From: Betaproteobacteria bacterium Ga0077526
GTDB lineage: Bacteria; Pseudomonadota; Gammaproteobacteria; Burkholderiales; Ga0077523
Direction: 5' to 3'
Assembly (NCBI GenBank): GCA_001464765.1
Contig: LNDV01000029.1
Coordinates: 1-64,000 of the forward strand
DNA: 64,000 nt
Made by a program: the position numbers and the translations under genes. The number at the start of each line of letters is the position of its first letter. Position 1 is the stretch's first letter. Under the pieces are notes generated by a model, which was not told the origin of the DNA, did not search any database, and saw only the letters and a list, made by a program, of their open reading frames with translations. Below are positions 1 to 8,612 of the stretch, piece after piece.

Positions 1-771
1 TACCGAGCGAGGGGAGAGGGATGGGTGCCATCGACGCGGGAGTTGGGGGCGCTGGGGGTGAAGAACATGCATGCGATCTCGGCCTCGCTGCTGTGGGAGG
101 CTGGGAGGGTGAACAGCTACTGTTCGCATCTGTACTGGCGGGTTGGAGAGCGGTCGTTGTATGCGCGTTGTGCGCACATGCATCCGTTGATGGTGTATCC
201 GAGGGTGAAGGGATGTGGGTTCGAGCACACGATCGACTGGGACTACTTTAATCGGGCGTGTCCGGAGGTGGAGGAGTGGTTTGTGGCGGAGACATCGGAC
301 GATGCCTGCCTGCTGGAGTTGAGCGGGCGGACGAAGTTCGAGGGGACGGAGAACTGGCGTCAGGCCACGCCGGAGACGCTGGCGAACTTCCTTGCGGTGG
401 CGGCGCATGAGGGGCATCTCGAACTGCTCTCGACCGCGTTCGTATTCTGCGGGGACAAAGCCGATGAAGCGAGCTTGCTGGCGGTGAGGGAGGAGGCCGA
501 GAGGGTGGTGAGCAGCGCGCTGTCGACCCGGGCCTCGCCGCTATCGGCCGCCACAGTTCTGGCAATGGGTCCGAATCCGGGCAGTCCTGCTATTCAAGGG
601 GTCACGGCCTTTCTGGTCCATACGAGACTGAAGCTATCGCACGCGAGATCAAGAGGGGCGCTTCTGGGTACGCTTGCCTATTTCGTATACTCGCCCTTGT
701 ACGTGACCCTCCGCTTCGTATGGCGGACAAACAAGAACTGGAGCATGTTTCGCAACCGGAAGGAGTTTTGA
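1..771 (+). CDS. Hypothetical protein, 5' end cut by window edge
   Basis: The reading frame is open from the first base of the window, so the gene probably begins upstream; the first in-window start-like codon is a GTG at 25, which would give 248 residues. I do not recognise a named domain. Residues near MHPLMVYPRVKG followed by a TIDWDYF segment, then DSD-like acidic residues, resemble uncharacterised proteins often found among glycosyltransferase genes, but this is only an impression. The C-terminal third is rich in alanine and then basic and hydrophobic (a possible membrane-associated stretch around LAYFVYSPLYVTLRFVW). It lies upstream of an insertion sequence relic and the polysaccharide genes, so a role in surface polysaccharide formation is a guess from context. 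Coding is supported by a long open frame with sensible composition. Confidence 0.55.
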   Translation, partial: YRARGEGWVPSTRELGALGVKNMHAISASLLWEAGRVNSYCSHLYWRVGERSLYARCAHMHPLMVYPRVKGCGFEHTIDWDYFNRACPEVEEWFVAETSDDACLLELSGRTKFEGTENWRQATPETLANFLAVAAHEGHLELLSTAFVFCGDKADEASLLAVREEAERVVSSALSTRASPLSAATVLAMGPNPGSPAIQGVTAFLVHTRLKLSHARSRGALLGTLAYFVYSPLYVTLRFVWRTNKNWSMFRNRKEF

Positions 772-816
772 ACTGTGACAGACCTCAACGGGCTCAGGTT
801 GTGAGCGACTGGGGGT

Positions 817-855
817 GCAATGATGGATTCACCGAATCAAGCGGTGAATCATTGC
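817..855. repeat. Imperfect inverted repeat before the transposase relic
   Basis: The arm GCAATGATGGATTCACCG (817-834) is matched by CGGTGAATCATTGC (842-855). The 14-base arms pair perfectly apart from a 4-base bulge in the left arm, with a 7-base loop. It ends 1 base before the ATG of the transposase relic, so it may be part of the insertion sequence's own leader (limiting transposase translation) or of an end. No clear matching terminal repeat was found on the other side. Confidence 0.5.
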
Positions 856-856
856 G

Positions 857-1828
857 ATGAACTCTTTGCAGCTTCAGCGCGGATTCTCGATGATGCAGTT
901 CGCGGATCGATACGGTAGTGACGGAGTATTCGAGGCGGCATTGGTCGAATCGCGTTGGCGCTCGGGTCTGGTATGCCCGCCCTCTGGCGGCAAGGCGCAC
1001 AGTTCACGTAGCCAATTGAGTAGGCGGCACTTTCGTTGCACGGCCTTCCGTCGCCAGCGTAACGTGACCATCGACACGATTTCCGAGCTCAACAGGCTCG
1101 GTCTGTTGCGCAGTCTTCTGACGGTGCACCTGCTCACGCAGTCCAGGAGAATCGGCGTGTCCCTCGAGGTGCCACCTCAGGTTTTGCCACAAGACCGCTT
1201 GGCTGCCCAAGTACCAACTCATGGGGGTGATGCACATCCGAGGGGAGCCCCTCTCAGGCTCTTGGGGGCGTGTCGTGGTCGACGACCCCGTTCCTGGCGG
1301 CGAGCGTTCAGGTGCCAAGGGCAGGTGCGGCTCGGTGAGTATGGTGGCGTTCGTGGTGGCAGTGCCGAGGGTAGAACGAGGTTTGTCTCTCTGCGCCGAC
1401 CGGCCCACACTTTCGAGGAATTCGCGGTCTTTGCTGCTCTGTCCATCGCCCCGTCAATCGCCTTCGTCTCGGACGGCCAGGGGTGGCTCGTTGGCGGGAA
1501 GCCCATTGGCGCCGAGCATGAGCGCGTTGTGACTGGCCGAAGCAAGGTCAGCACCGAGATGTCGCAATGCCTGGTGGTCAAGACTTGCCTGGGGCTTCTC
1601 AAGCGATGACTCACTGTCACCTGCCACGCCTTCGGCTTCGCCAACCATGCCGTTTGCTAACGCCAAGACATCCAATAGCCTTTCAACCGGCGCTTCAATC
1701 TGGGCAAGATTCCGAAGCGTCAGATTCGGACAGCGGCGGTTTGTACCCAACCGGAGCGACCAGAAGAGCGGTTTTTCGAACTGAGATGTTTGATACTGAA
1801 ACGGCGCGAGAACGAGGGTGGATTGTGA
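857..1828 (+). pseudogene. IS1595-family transposase relic
   Basis: The start MNSLQLQRGFSMMQFADRYG is the typical N-terminus of IS1595-family (ISNwi/ISPna-like) transposases, followed by the degraded zinc-ribbon CPPSGGKAHS and the segment HLLTQS. At about 1150 the family sequence moves to another frame (HKTAWL..., then MGVMHIRGEPLSGSWGRVVVDD at 1221 onward with the first DDE Asp region). At about 1390 it returns to the first frame (SIAPSIAFVSDG, IGAEHERVVTG, LGLLKR). In-frame stops follow at 1607, 1658 and 1676, yet family sequence continues (HAFGFANHA, PFNRRFNL). It therefore has at least two frameshifts and three nonsense codons and is inactive. The relic fills most of the 1.2 kb gap between the first gene and the FkbM gene and marks this edge of the polysaccharide locus as an insertion site. 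Frame assignments rest on memory of the family, not on an alignment run here. Confidence 0.8.
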
Positions 1829-1913
1829 CGGACTCGACTCAGATGTTGGGAGTTCGTCAGGAGAAGGGATCGAAGTTCGGACGGCTCTCGGACCGACGTG
1901 GCCGACTCAGCCG

Positions 1914-1957
1914 ATGTCCGACAGCTTACTTGCTGTGGCATCACGCATATCGGACAT
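1914..1957. repeat. Nested inverted repeats upstream of FkbM gene
   Basis: Outer arms ATGTCCGA (1914-1921) and TCGGACAT (1950-1957) are perfect 8-base complements and enclose a second stem, ACAGC (1921-1925) with GCTGT (1932-1936). The element ends 52 bases before the FkbM start. It could be a remnant terminator of the insertion sequence, a structured mRNA leader or an operator; there is no T-run. Confidence 0.4.
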
Positions 1958-2009
1958 GCCGCAGTCGTTGCCAATTCGACCAATGATCAACCTTGACTGA
2001 GGACAAACG

Positions 2010-3059
2010 ATGGAAACAAGCGATGGAACGATGAGATCCCCCTACCTGACAACCGTGGTCGATGTTGGAGCCCGATACGGTATGCACCCTGCTTGGTCAG
2101 GCTTTGACGGCGATATGAAGTATCTCGCTTTCGAGCCGGACAAGGAAGAGGCTGATCGCCTACGTCGGAACAATGATCCGCGCGTGTTCGAGGTTGTCGA
2201 AGCCGCCGTGTACAACAAGGATGGGGAGTTCGACTTCAACTTGCTTGTTCATCGTGGCATGAGTTCCTTTCTGAAGCCAGATCTGGAATCGGAATCCTTC
2301 AAGGATCTCAAGCCTGGTCTCGGCGACATCGAACGCACGATCAAAATCCGAACCAGGCCACTCGATGGCTTCGTTCGTGAGAACGGGTGGCGTGTCGACT
2401 TCCTCAAGGTCGATACCGAAGGTACGGAACACGAAGTGATTCTAAGTGCCTCGCAGACGATCGAGAACGGCGTACTTGGCATTCGAAGCAGCGTGAACTT
2501 CAATCCGGCCTTCTTTGATCAGACGCTGTTTTCCGCGACCCATGATTTTCTTGTCAAACAGGGATTCATGCTGCTCAACATCGACTACTTGGGTTACGGA
2601 TACCCGAAGCTCGGCCTGTTCAAGAAACCCGACCCGAGTTTTCCAGAGAACCAGCGATACGGTGTGCTGGTCGGTTGCGATGCAGTGTGGATTCGAAGGC
2701 CCAATCGGCTTGCGGCAGAGCGCAGCAGTGGTGATCGGGCAGGACTGGAATCATCCACGCTCAAGCTCGCCTATTTTTGCCTGTTGAACAATGCGCCAGA
2801 CGTCGCGGCGGACATTCTCCATTCGCATTGCCTCGAACGAGGCGGATGGCGCGCGGCGGGTACACTCGACAGTCGCCTGTTCAAGTCGCTGAAGGCCAAG
2901 ATGTTGGAGTACCTCGGCCGTTGGCGCACCGTTCCAGACGAAACGTGGGAGCGAGTGCGCTCGATCTACAGGACGATCTATGCGGATGAACTGCAAGGGG
3001 GCAGCGAGTTCTATCCTCAGTATCAGATGATGCTTCGCGAACTTAAGTCGGGGCGCTAG
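2010..3059 (+). CDS. FkbM-family methyltransferase
   Basis: A 349-residue protein with an FkbM-type SAM-dependent methyltransferase fold. The SAM-binding motif is VDVGARYGMHP near residues 15-25, acidic EPDK follows near 45, and the family signature FLKVDTEGTEHEVI lies near 130-145. These enzymes O-methylate sugars or polyketides; in this locus an O-methylation of a glycan residue is likely (inference). The C-terminal ~120 residues (after the VWIRR segment) extend beyond the core domain and carry no domain I recognise. The ATG at 2010 is preceded by GAGGA with a 7-base spacer, which supports this start over the ATG at 2031. The stop is 1 base before the next start, so the two genes are probably cotranscribed. 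Confidence 0.8.
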   Translation: METSDGTMRSPYLTTVVDVGARYGMHPAWSGFDGDMKYLAFEPDKEEADRLRRNNDPRVFEVVEAAVYNKDGEFDFNLLVHRGMSSFLKPDLESESFKDLKPGLGDIERTIKIRTRPLDGFVRENGWRVDFLKVDTEGTEHEVILSASQTIENGVLGIRSSVNFNPAFFDQTLFSATHDFLVKQGFMLLNIDYLGYGYPKLGLFKKPDPSFPENQRYGVLVGCDAVWIRRPNRLAAERSSGDRAGLESSTLKLAYFCLLNNAPDVAADILHSHCLERGGWRAAGTLDSRLFKSLKAKMLEYLGRWRTVPDETWERVRSIYRTIYADELQGGSEFYPQYQMMLRELKSGR

Positions 3060-3060
3060 T

Positions 3061-3933
3061 GTGACGCGGGCGTCGAGACCGGCAAGGGTCCTCCTTCTAG
3101 GAGGCAGCGGATTCGTTGGGAGCCGCCTCATCAAGATTCTGCTGCGCTCGGACGAGTGGCTCCTGGATGCGCCTGACTCTCGGCAGTGCGATCTGACAGA
3201 TCCCGGTTCTGTGAGCTTCCTTCGGGATCGCCTCACGCCGGAGAGCGCAGTCATATTCTGCAGCGCCGTTTCGCGTGTTCGGGACGACAGCCTAGGCGCT
3301 TTTCACAAGAACGTGCTGATGGCCGAGAACGTCGCTTCGGCGATCAGTGCGGCGGGCTGCGGAAACCTCTTGTTCTGCAGTTCCGTCGACGTCTACGGTC
3401 GTCCACCGAGCGAGAACCCGCTCACTGAGGATTCTCCCTTGAATCCCGCCGGCTACTACGGTCACGCCAAGCTGGTATCCGAGTACATCCTTCAGCGTCA
3501 GCTGGGCGGGGTCATACCCGTGGCGATTCTGCGGTTGCCCGGCGTTTGCGCTCTGGATGACGGCGACAACAGCGCACCCGGGACGATCTTCAACGCTATT
3601 CGCAGGGGAGAATCCGTTCAGCTGAGTGGCGGAGGAAGGCATCGCCGGACCTACCTGCACGTTGACGATCTCGCGGCTCTATCCGAGGTGATCTGCCGAG
3701 AGCGCTGGTTTGGGACGATGAATCTTGGCGGGCCCGATCGGTGCTCGCTATTTGAACTCGCGACCACCTTTAGGGAGTTCCTGGGTTCAGCCTCGGCCAT
3801 TGTCAAGGGAGAACCTAACGGGACTGAGTTCGACATAGAAGTCGCCGGCGACAAGCTGCGCGGGGCGTTCCCGAACTTGCGCTTCAGGTCGATGCGGGAG
3901 CATCTTCAGAATGCGCGATGCCGGTCGGAGTAG
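3061..3933 (+). CDS. NAD-dependent epimerase/dehydratase (extended SDR)
   Basis: A 290-residue extended short-chain dehydrogenase/reductase. The Rossmann motif GGSGFVG is at residues 14-20, a catalytic Ser pair is in CSSVDVYG, and the YxxxK motif is in YYGHAK near residue 140. Such enzymes modify nucleotide-activated sugars (epimerisation, dehydration or reduction), and the substrate cannot be read from the sequence. Start is GTG at 3061, directly after the stop of the FkbM gene. Its 3' end overlaps the convergent glycosyltransferase gene by 50 bases. Confidence 0.78.
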   Translation: MTRASRPARVLLLGGSGFVGSRLIKILLRSDEWLLDAPDSRQCDLTDPGSVSFLRDRLTPESAVIFCSAVSRVRDDSLGAFHKNVLMAENVASAISAAGCGNLLFCSSVDVYGRPPSENPLTEDSPLNPAGYYGHAKLVSEYILQRQLGGVIPVAILRLPGVCALDDGDNSAPGTIFNAIRRGESVQLSGGGRHRRTYLHVDDLAALSEVICRERWFGTMNLGGPDRCSLFELATTFREFLGSASAIVKGEPNGTEFDIEVAGDKLRGAFPNLRFRSMREHLQNARCRSE

Positions 3934-5191
3934 GCGCCTCGCCGTCGGGTGACTCCAGCAGCCATGCGTGCCGACGCAGGAAAAACACGCCCATGCCCCC
4001 GGAGGGTCGCCATTCGGGCTCGTGCAGATTCAGTAATGATGTCAGCTTCGCTATCCGGATCGTGTCCTCGTCCGTAACCTCGAAGCTTCCGGCCAGGCGT
4101 TCCAGCATTTCTGACACCAATTCGCGAATATCTTCGGTGGTACTGTCCACCAGGCGGATTCCAGCATTGCGGTACATCGAAGCATAGCGGTAGCGGCTGA
4201 TTGGATCTGTGAAGGTCTCGCAGAATCGGAGGTATCGGCGTAGTGGATCAGACCAGAGCAGTTTCGGGATGCTGATGTCGCGCCTCCCGAACCACAGAGT
4301 TGGCGTGGGAATCATGTTCGCCACGGCGCATGGGACTCCGAACACCGTGCCGACCAGCGCGATGCCGGACGTGTTGCCCAGGATGAACGTCGCCATCGCG
4401 CAGAGCACAACGTCGAGTCGGTCGCTCTTCGCAGAATGATGGGCGTAGTCCACGACCCGCGGCATCGCCGGTAGCGGTTTCATGGTTGCGTCGCCGATCC
4501 GGATAACCCAGCCTCCCCGCCGCACGATCTCCATCATCGCCGGTATCGCCGCGTCGATGTCGCCATTGCGATGGCTGTGGAGCTCCTCGTCGATGGGAGA
4601 GAAGCCTGCCTCCCGAACATGCACGCACACGAACCACGCATCCTCGGGGATTCCGATGCCGCGCAGTTGGTGGCGCCCCCAGGCCGCGTCGTCCTGCGTC
4701 AGACGCAGCAACGGGGCGCGATCACCCCATTCCGAGTAGACCCGGTAGGCGGCCTGCGAAGATCGCACGGCCAGAATGTATCCGGATACGTCCTGCCGAA
4801 GCAGTCCCCAGCGCGTCATGCTCTCCAGGACGAAGCACAGGGCTCTGCCGCGAATCACGGCAGCATGCTGTTCCCAGTAGCCCAGCAGATGCGCGTTCGC
4901 GACACGCCCTGGAACTGCAAGGATGAACCAGCGTCGTGCAGGAACGTTGCCCAGGGCCTGATCCTTGAGCAGGCAGTCGGGTTCCAGCGCAAGGTGACCG
5001 ATCCGATCGGTGAACACCATGATCCGACGGTATCCGGCGAGATGAAGGCCGATCGATACCGGGAGCAGCGCCAGCCAGATCAGGGCACTCACCGTTCGCA
5101 TGGCGATTTTCGCAGCGAGCGCAGGCAACCCGAGACGTCGCAGCCGTCGCCATTCGAACGAGATGCCATGCACGAAATGCGGCCAATTCAT
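3884..5191 (-). CDS. TIGR04372-type glycosyltransferase
   Basis: The start chosen is the ATG at 5191, giving 435 residues; it overlaps the stop of the upstream methyltransferase gene as ATGA. A longer frame exists upstream but is just the methyltransferase region. After an N-terminal hydrophobic stretch (AKIAMRTVSALIWLALLPVSI) the protein has features I associate with the TIGR04372 glycosyltransferase family: a VCVHVREAGFS segment and a GNTSGIALVGTVFGVPC segment, resembling nucleotide-sugar binding in GT-B enzymes. Expected role is sugar transfer during polysaccharide assembly at the inner membrane; donor and acceptor are unknown. The 3' end runs 50 bases into the convergent SDR gene. Confidence 0.7.
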   Translation of the reverse strand: MNWPHFVHGISFEWRRLRRLGLPALAAKIAMRTVSALIWLALLPVSIGLHLAGYRRIMVFTDRIGHLALEPDCLLKDQALGNVPARRWFILAVPGRVANAHLLGYWEQHAAVIRGRALCFVLESMTRWGLLRQDVSGYILAVRSSQAAYRVYSEWGDRAPLLRLTQDDAAWGRHQLRGIGIPEDAWFVCVHVREAGFSPIDEELHSHRNGDIDAAIPAMMEIVRRGGWVIRIGDATMKPLPAMPRVVDYAHHSAKSDRLDVVLCAMATFILGNTSGIALVGTVFGVPCAVANMIPTPTLWFGRRDISIPKLLWSDPLRRYLRFCETFTDPISRYRYASMYRNAGIRLVDSTTEDIRELVSEMLERLAGSFEVTDEDTIRIAKLTSLLNLHEPEWRPSGGMGVFFLRRHAWLLESPDGEAPTPTGIAHSEDAPAST

Positions 5192-6225
5192 CGGGTGCCC
5201 TGCACCGCCGACTTGCGAGCCCGCACGACGAGTTCCTCGCCCAGACTCGCGTCGAACTGCATTAGCAGGCATTCGACATAGGTCATCAGAAGTCCGAATG
5301 CCTTCAGGCGCAGGGGCAATCGGCCCACTGCGTAGTGCCCCCCCTCACGCAGCCGTTTGCTGGCACCCAGGGTCCAGTTCGCGTCGCGCAGGACGGTGAA
5401 TGAATCGATCGAATCGAATCCGGCGGCTTTCGCAAGCCTGCCGAGGGAAAGTCCGGTGAACAAGTACAGGTGCCGAGGCGGGTCCAGGTGCAGCCAGTTC
5501 CGACCGAACCGACGGTGTCCGAAAGAGCGCAGATTGGGTGTGAGCATTACGATGCGGCCACCTGGGCGCAGGATCCGGTGGCATCGACGCAGGACCTCCC
5601 CGGGGTCGTTCAGATGTTCGATCGCGTGGCTCATCACGATGGCATCCACAGATTCTGGCGGGATCAGGTTGTCGGTCAGTGCGCCGCCTTCGATGATGTC
5701 CAGACCCCGTGCCCGTGCGATCGCGGCGCTCCTTGCGTCGGGTTCGACCCCGCGACACGTCCAGCCCAGAGACCTCAGGTGAGCCAGCAGCTCCCCGTTG
5801 CCACAGCCGATCTCCAGTACCTTCCCGCCCGGCTGCGAAGGGAGCCACAGTACACTTGCGTCGAACGCCGCGCGTCGATGAGGTAACGAGGCCATCATTC
5901 TGCCGGCTAGCCGGAGTGCCCACGGACACTGCCGGGCTGGGTAACTGAAGCGGGCGCAGAGGTAGTGGTGCCGAGCCTTCAGGTAAAGGGATCTAAGCGG
6001 ACTCGGCTCGCGCGGTGCTGTGTGTGTGAAGTATGTCTCGTACGCGCGGGCAAGCACGTTGGGGCCGGGCACCGGGTCGATCCACACGAGCCCGCAGTCG
6101 GCCTCCTGGCAGGCTATGAGATCCCAGTGGCCTGGTGTTTCGTGAAGCCGATCAGTCAGGCCGTCATGCAGTGTGCGCCCTCGATTGCCGCAAAGCGGGC
6201 ATGCGTCACGATGCCTGGTCGTCAC
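5188..6225 (-). CDS. Class I SAM-dependent methyltransferase
   Basis: The start chosen is the GTG at 6225 (345 residues), because the zinc-binding CPLCG that normally opens this family follows at once, paired with a CQEADCGLVW segment. SAM motif I is VLEIGCGNGELLAHL, motif II region is in GGALTDNLIPPESVDAIVMSHAIEHL, and LRPGGRIVMLTPN follows. Upstream the frame stays open to 6738 but enters the divergent neighbour and has no family resemblance; a GTG/TTG a few codons further upstream is possible. Such methyltransferases with a zinc ribbon act on sugars or nucleotide sugars in polysaccharide clusters. It is translationally coupled (ATGA) to the TIGR04372 glycosyltransferase. Confidence 0.78.
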   Translation of the reverse strand: MTTRHRDACPLCGNRGRTLHDGLTDRLHETPGHWDLIACQEADCGLVWIDPVPGPNVLARAYETYFTHTAPREPSPLRSLYLKARHHYLCARFSYPARQCPWALRLAGRMMASLPHRRAAFDASVLWLPSQPGGKVLEIGCGNGELLAHLRSLGWTCRGVEPDARSAAIARARGLDIIEGGALTDNLIPPESVDAIVMSHAIEHLNDPGEVLRRCHRILRPGGRIVMLTPNLRSFGHRRFGRNWLHLDPPRHLYLFTGLSLGRLAKAAGFDSIDSFTVLRDANWTLGASKRLREGGHYAVGRLPLRLKAFGLLMTYVECLLMQFDASLGEELVVRARKSAVQGTR

Positions 6226-6375
6226 AGGACCGTCAGTCGAAGGTGGCACTGCGGATCCGCGGCGCGTACGTGTGCGCGACACCAAGAGGCAATCGTTGGC
6301 ATAATCGGTTCGTCGGATTGATGCACGAAAAGGCCCAGCGGCAAGCTGAGCATCACTTATTGTCCACCACGAGCG

Positions 6376-7896
6376 ATGCTCGGGCAAATAACTCAACACA
6401 TGGACTCGATCACCACGCTGGCCCAGTGTCTGGAAGTCGCCGCGAACGATATTCGCCGAAACGCCGGCAGCTCCGCCCGTATCGCATTCGTGTCCGGCAA
6501 CTTCAATGTGGTGCATCCAGGACACTTGAGGCTGCTCAATTTCGCATCCGAATGCGGCGACTATCTGGTCGTAGGCCTGTTGGGGGACGACAGCCCGGGG
6601 GCGCTGGTCCCGGCTAACCTGCGTCTGGAGGGTATTCAGGCGATCGGGACGGTCGATCATGCGCTGGTTCTGCCGGCAACGCCCGAGGCCCTCATCAGCG
6701 TGCTGCGTCCGGAAGTGGTCGTGAAGGGTAAGGAACACGAGAAGAACTTCAATGCCGAGAAGGCAGCGGTCGAAGCCTACGGCGGCAAGCTGATCTTCAG
6801 TTCGGGGGAGGCGCGGTTTTCGTCGATCGCCTTGCTCCAGCGGGAGCTAAAGGAGCTTAACCTCTCTGCCATCGATCGTCCGACGGACTATCCCGCGCGC
6901 CACGGATTTGACCTGGCGACCTTGTCGCGGCACGTGGACCAGTTCACGAGACTCAAGGTTGTCGTGATCGGCGATCTCATCGTCGACGAGTACATCACGT
7001 GCGATCCGCTCGGCATGTCGCAGGAAGATCCGACGATCGTGGTCACGCCCATCAAACATGATTTGTTCGTGGGTGGGGCGGGCATCGTGGCGGCGCACGC
7101 AGCGGGGCTTGGCGCCCAGGTCGACTACTTCAGCGTGGTTGGCAACGATGAGACGGCGAACTACGCGCGCGAGACGCTTCGCTCGCGCGGCGTGCGCTCG
7201 ACACTCATTGCGGATGACAGCCGGCCTACGATCCTGAAGCAGCGTTACAGAGCGAGAGGCAAGACGCTCCTGCGTGTGAGTCACCTGCGTCAGCACGACA
7301 TCGGCCGGGAACTCGTCGAACAAATGATCGGCGCGATGGCCACCGCCCTGGACGATGCCGATCTGGTGATCTTCTCGGATTTCAACTACGGCTGCCTGCC
7401 CCAGGTTCTGGTGGATGCCGTCAGCGAGATCTGCGCGTCCCGCAATGTGATGATGGCCGCCGACAGCCAGGCATCGTCCCAAATGGGCAATGTCGCTCGC
7501 TTCCAAGGAATGCATCTCATTACGCCCACTGAGCACGAGGCGCGGCTCGCCGTCCGGGACTCCGCTTCAGGCCTGGTCGTGCTCGCCGACGCGCTCCAGC
7601 GCAAGTGCGGCGCCCAGCACGTCGTGGTGACGCTGGGTGCGGAAGGTCTCATGGTTCATTCGCCCCGGTGCCCGAGCAACGGACTCGAGACCGATCAGTT
7701 GCCCGCCTTCAATTCGGCGCCGAAGGACGTCTCGGGTGCCGGCGATTCTCTGCTGACGTGTGCCTCCATGTCCCTGGCGGTGGGGGCCAGCATCTGGGAG
7801 GCAGCTTACCTGGGCTCCATCGCCGCCGCGTGTCAGGTCGGGCGCGTGGGCAACACGCCTCTGTCCCGATCGGAGTTGTTTCAGGAGTTGTCCTAG
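6376..7896 (+). CDS. HldE-like bifunctional protein with swapped domains (nucleotidyltransferase-PfkB kinase)
   Basis: 506 residues. The N-terminal domain (about 35-165) is a cytidylyltransferase-like fold with GNFNVVHPGH, the HxGH nucleotide-binding signature, and a terminal SSGEARFSSI segment like the ISSS-type motif. The C-terminal domain (about 190-500) is a PfkB/ribokinase kinase with VVVIGDLIVDEY near its start, VGGAG, and the catalytic GAGDSLL motif near residue 455. E. coli HldE has the same two activities (heptose-7-phosphate kinase, heptose-1-phosphate adenylyltransferase) but in the order kinase then transferase, so the order here is reversed. A role in ADP- or other NDP-heptose formation fits GmhB and the sugar nucleotidyltransferase nearby, but substrates are inferred. 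ATG at 6376 or 6400 could be the start; neither has a strong ribosome binding site. Confidence 0.8.
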   Translation: MLGQITQHMDSITTLAQCLEVAANDIRRNAGSSARIAFVSGNFNVVHPGHLRLLNFASECGDYLVVGLLGDDSPGALVPANLRLEGIQAIGTVDHALVLPATPEALISVLRPEVVVKGKEHEKNFNAEKAAVEAYGGKLIFSSGEARFSSIALLQRELKELNLSAIDRPTDYPARHGFDLATLSRHVDQFTRLKVVVIGDLIVDEYITCDPLGMSQEDPTIVVTPIKHDLFVGGAGIVAAHAAGLGAQVDYFSVVGNDETANYARETLRSRGVRSTLIADDSRPTILKQRYRARGKTLLRVSHLRQHDIGRELVEQMIGAMATALDDADLVIFSDFNYGCLPQVLVDAVSEICASRNVMMAADSQASSQMGNVARFQGMHLITPTEHEARLAVRDSASGLVVLADALQRKCGAQHVVVTLGAEGLMVHSPRCPSNGLETDQLPAFNSAPKDVSGAGDSLLTCASMSLAVGASIWEAAYLGSIAAACQVGRVGNTPLSRSELFQELS

Positions 7897-8612
7897 TGCG
7901 GGCCTTGTTGCTGGCGGCTGGATTCGGCTCCCGATTGCGGCCGCTGACCGACCATACGCCGAAGTGCCTGATTCCGATCCACGGGCAGCCGCTTCTATCG
8001 CTGTGGTTCGATATGCTTCTGCCCGCGGGCTTCGACCGATTGTTGGTCAATACACACTATCTGGCGGACTCCGTGCACGCTTTCGTCGCGGCCTCCCCCT
8101 GGCACGGTCGCGTCGATCTCGTTCACGAGGAGGCCTTGCTCGGTACGGGCGGAACGGTTCTGCGCAACCGAAACTTCTTCCAGGATGCGCCCTTCCTGGT
8201 GGTGCACGCCGACAACCTCACGAGATTCGACGTGGCCGCGTTCGTATCTGTGCATCGGCATCGCCCGCCAGGCGCCGAGATCACGATGATGACGTTCGAA
8301 ACCGATCGGCCGGAGACCTGCGGAATCGTCGAAACCGACCGAGACGGTCTTGTGGTCGGATTCCATGAGAAGTCGGCCAACCCACCCGGGAATCGGGCCA
8401 ACGCGGCGGTTTACATCTTCGAGCCCTCCATCATCGATTTCCTGCTGTCGTTCGGCAAGGACGTGATCGACCTCAGCACGGAAGTCCTGCCCCGCTATCT
8501 GGGTCGAATCGGTACTTTCCACAACGACGATTACCACCGCGACATCGGAACGCCCGAGAGCCTCGCAGCCGCTCATCGCGAGTTCAAACTCCGCCCGCCG
8601 GCGGTGGCGTAG
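7896..8612 (+). CDS. Sugar-1-phosphate nucleotidyltransferase (HddC/ManC-like)
   Basis: 238 residues from the GTG at 7896, which overlaps the preceding stop by one base (TAGTG) and has CAGGAG nine bases upstream. The N-terminus LLLAAGFGSRLRPLT is the nucleotide-binding signature of the NTP_transferase family, followed by PKCLIPI with the catalytic Lys, VVHADN for metal binding and FHEKSA. It joins a sugar 1-phosphate to a nucleotide. Coupled translation with the HldE-like gene suggests that both act on one sugar, possibly a GDP- or ADP-activated heptose; mannose- or glucose-type substrates are equally compatible with the sequence. Its last 29 bases overlap the convergent glycosyltransferase gene. 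Confidence 0.8.
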   Translation: MRALLLAAGFGSRLRPLTDHTPKCLIPIHGQPLLSLWFDMLLPAGFDRLLVNTHYLADSVHAFVAASPWHGRVDLVHEEALLGTGGTVLRNRNFFQDAPFLVVHADNLTRFDVAAFVSVHRHRPPGAEITMMTFETDRPETCGIVETDRDGLVVGFHEKSANPPGNRANAAVYIFEPSIIDFLLSFGKDVIDLSTEVLPRYLGRIGTFHNDDYHRDIGTPESLAAAHREFKLRPPAVA

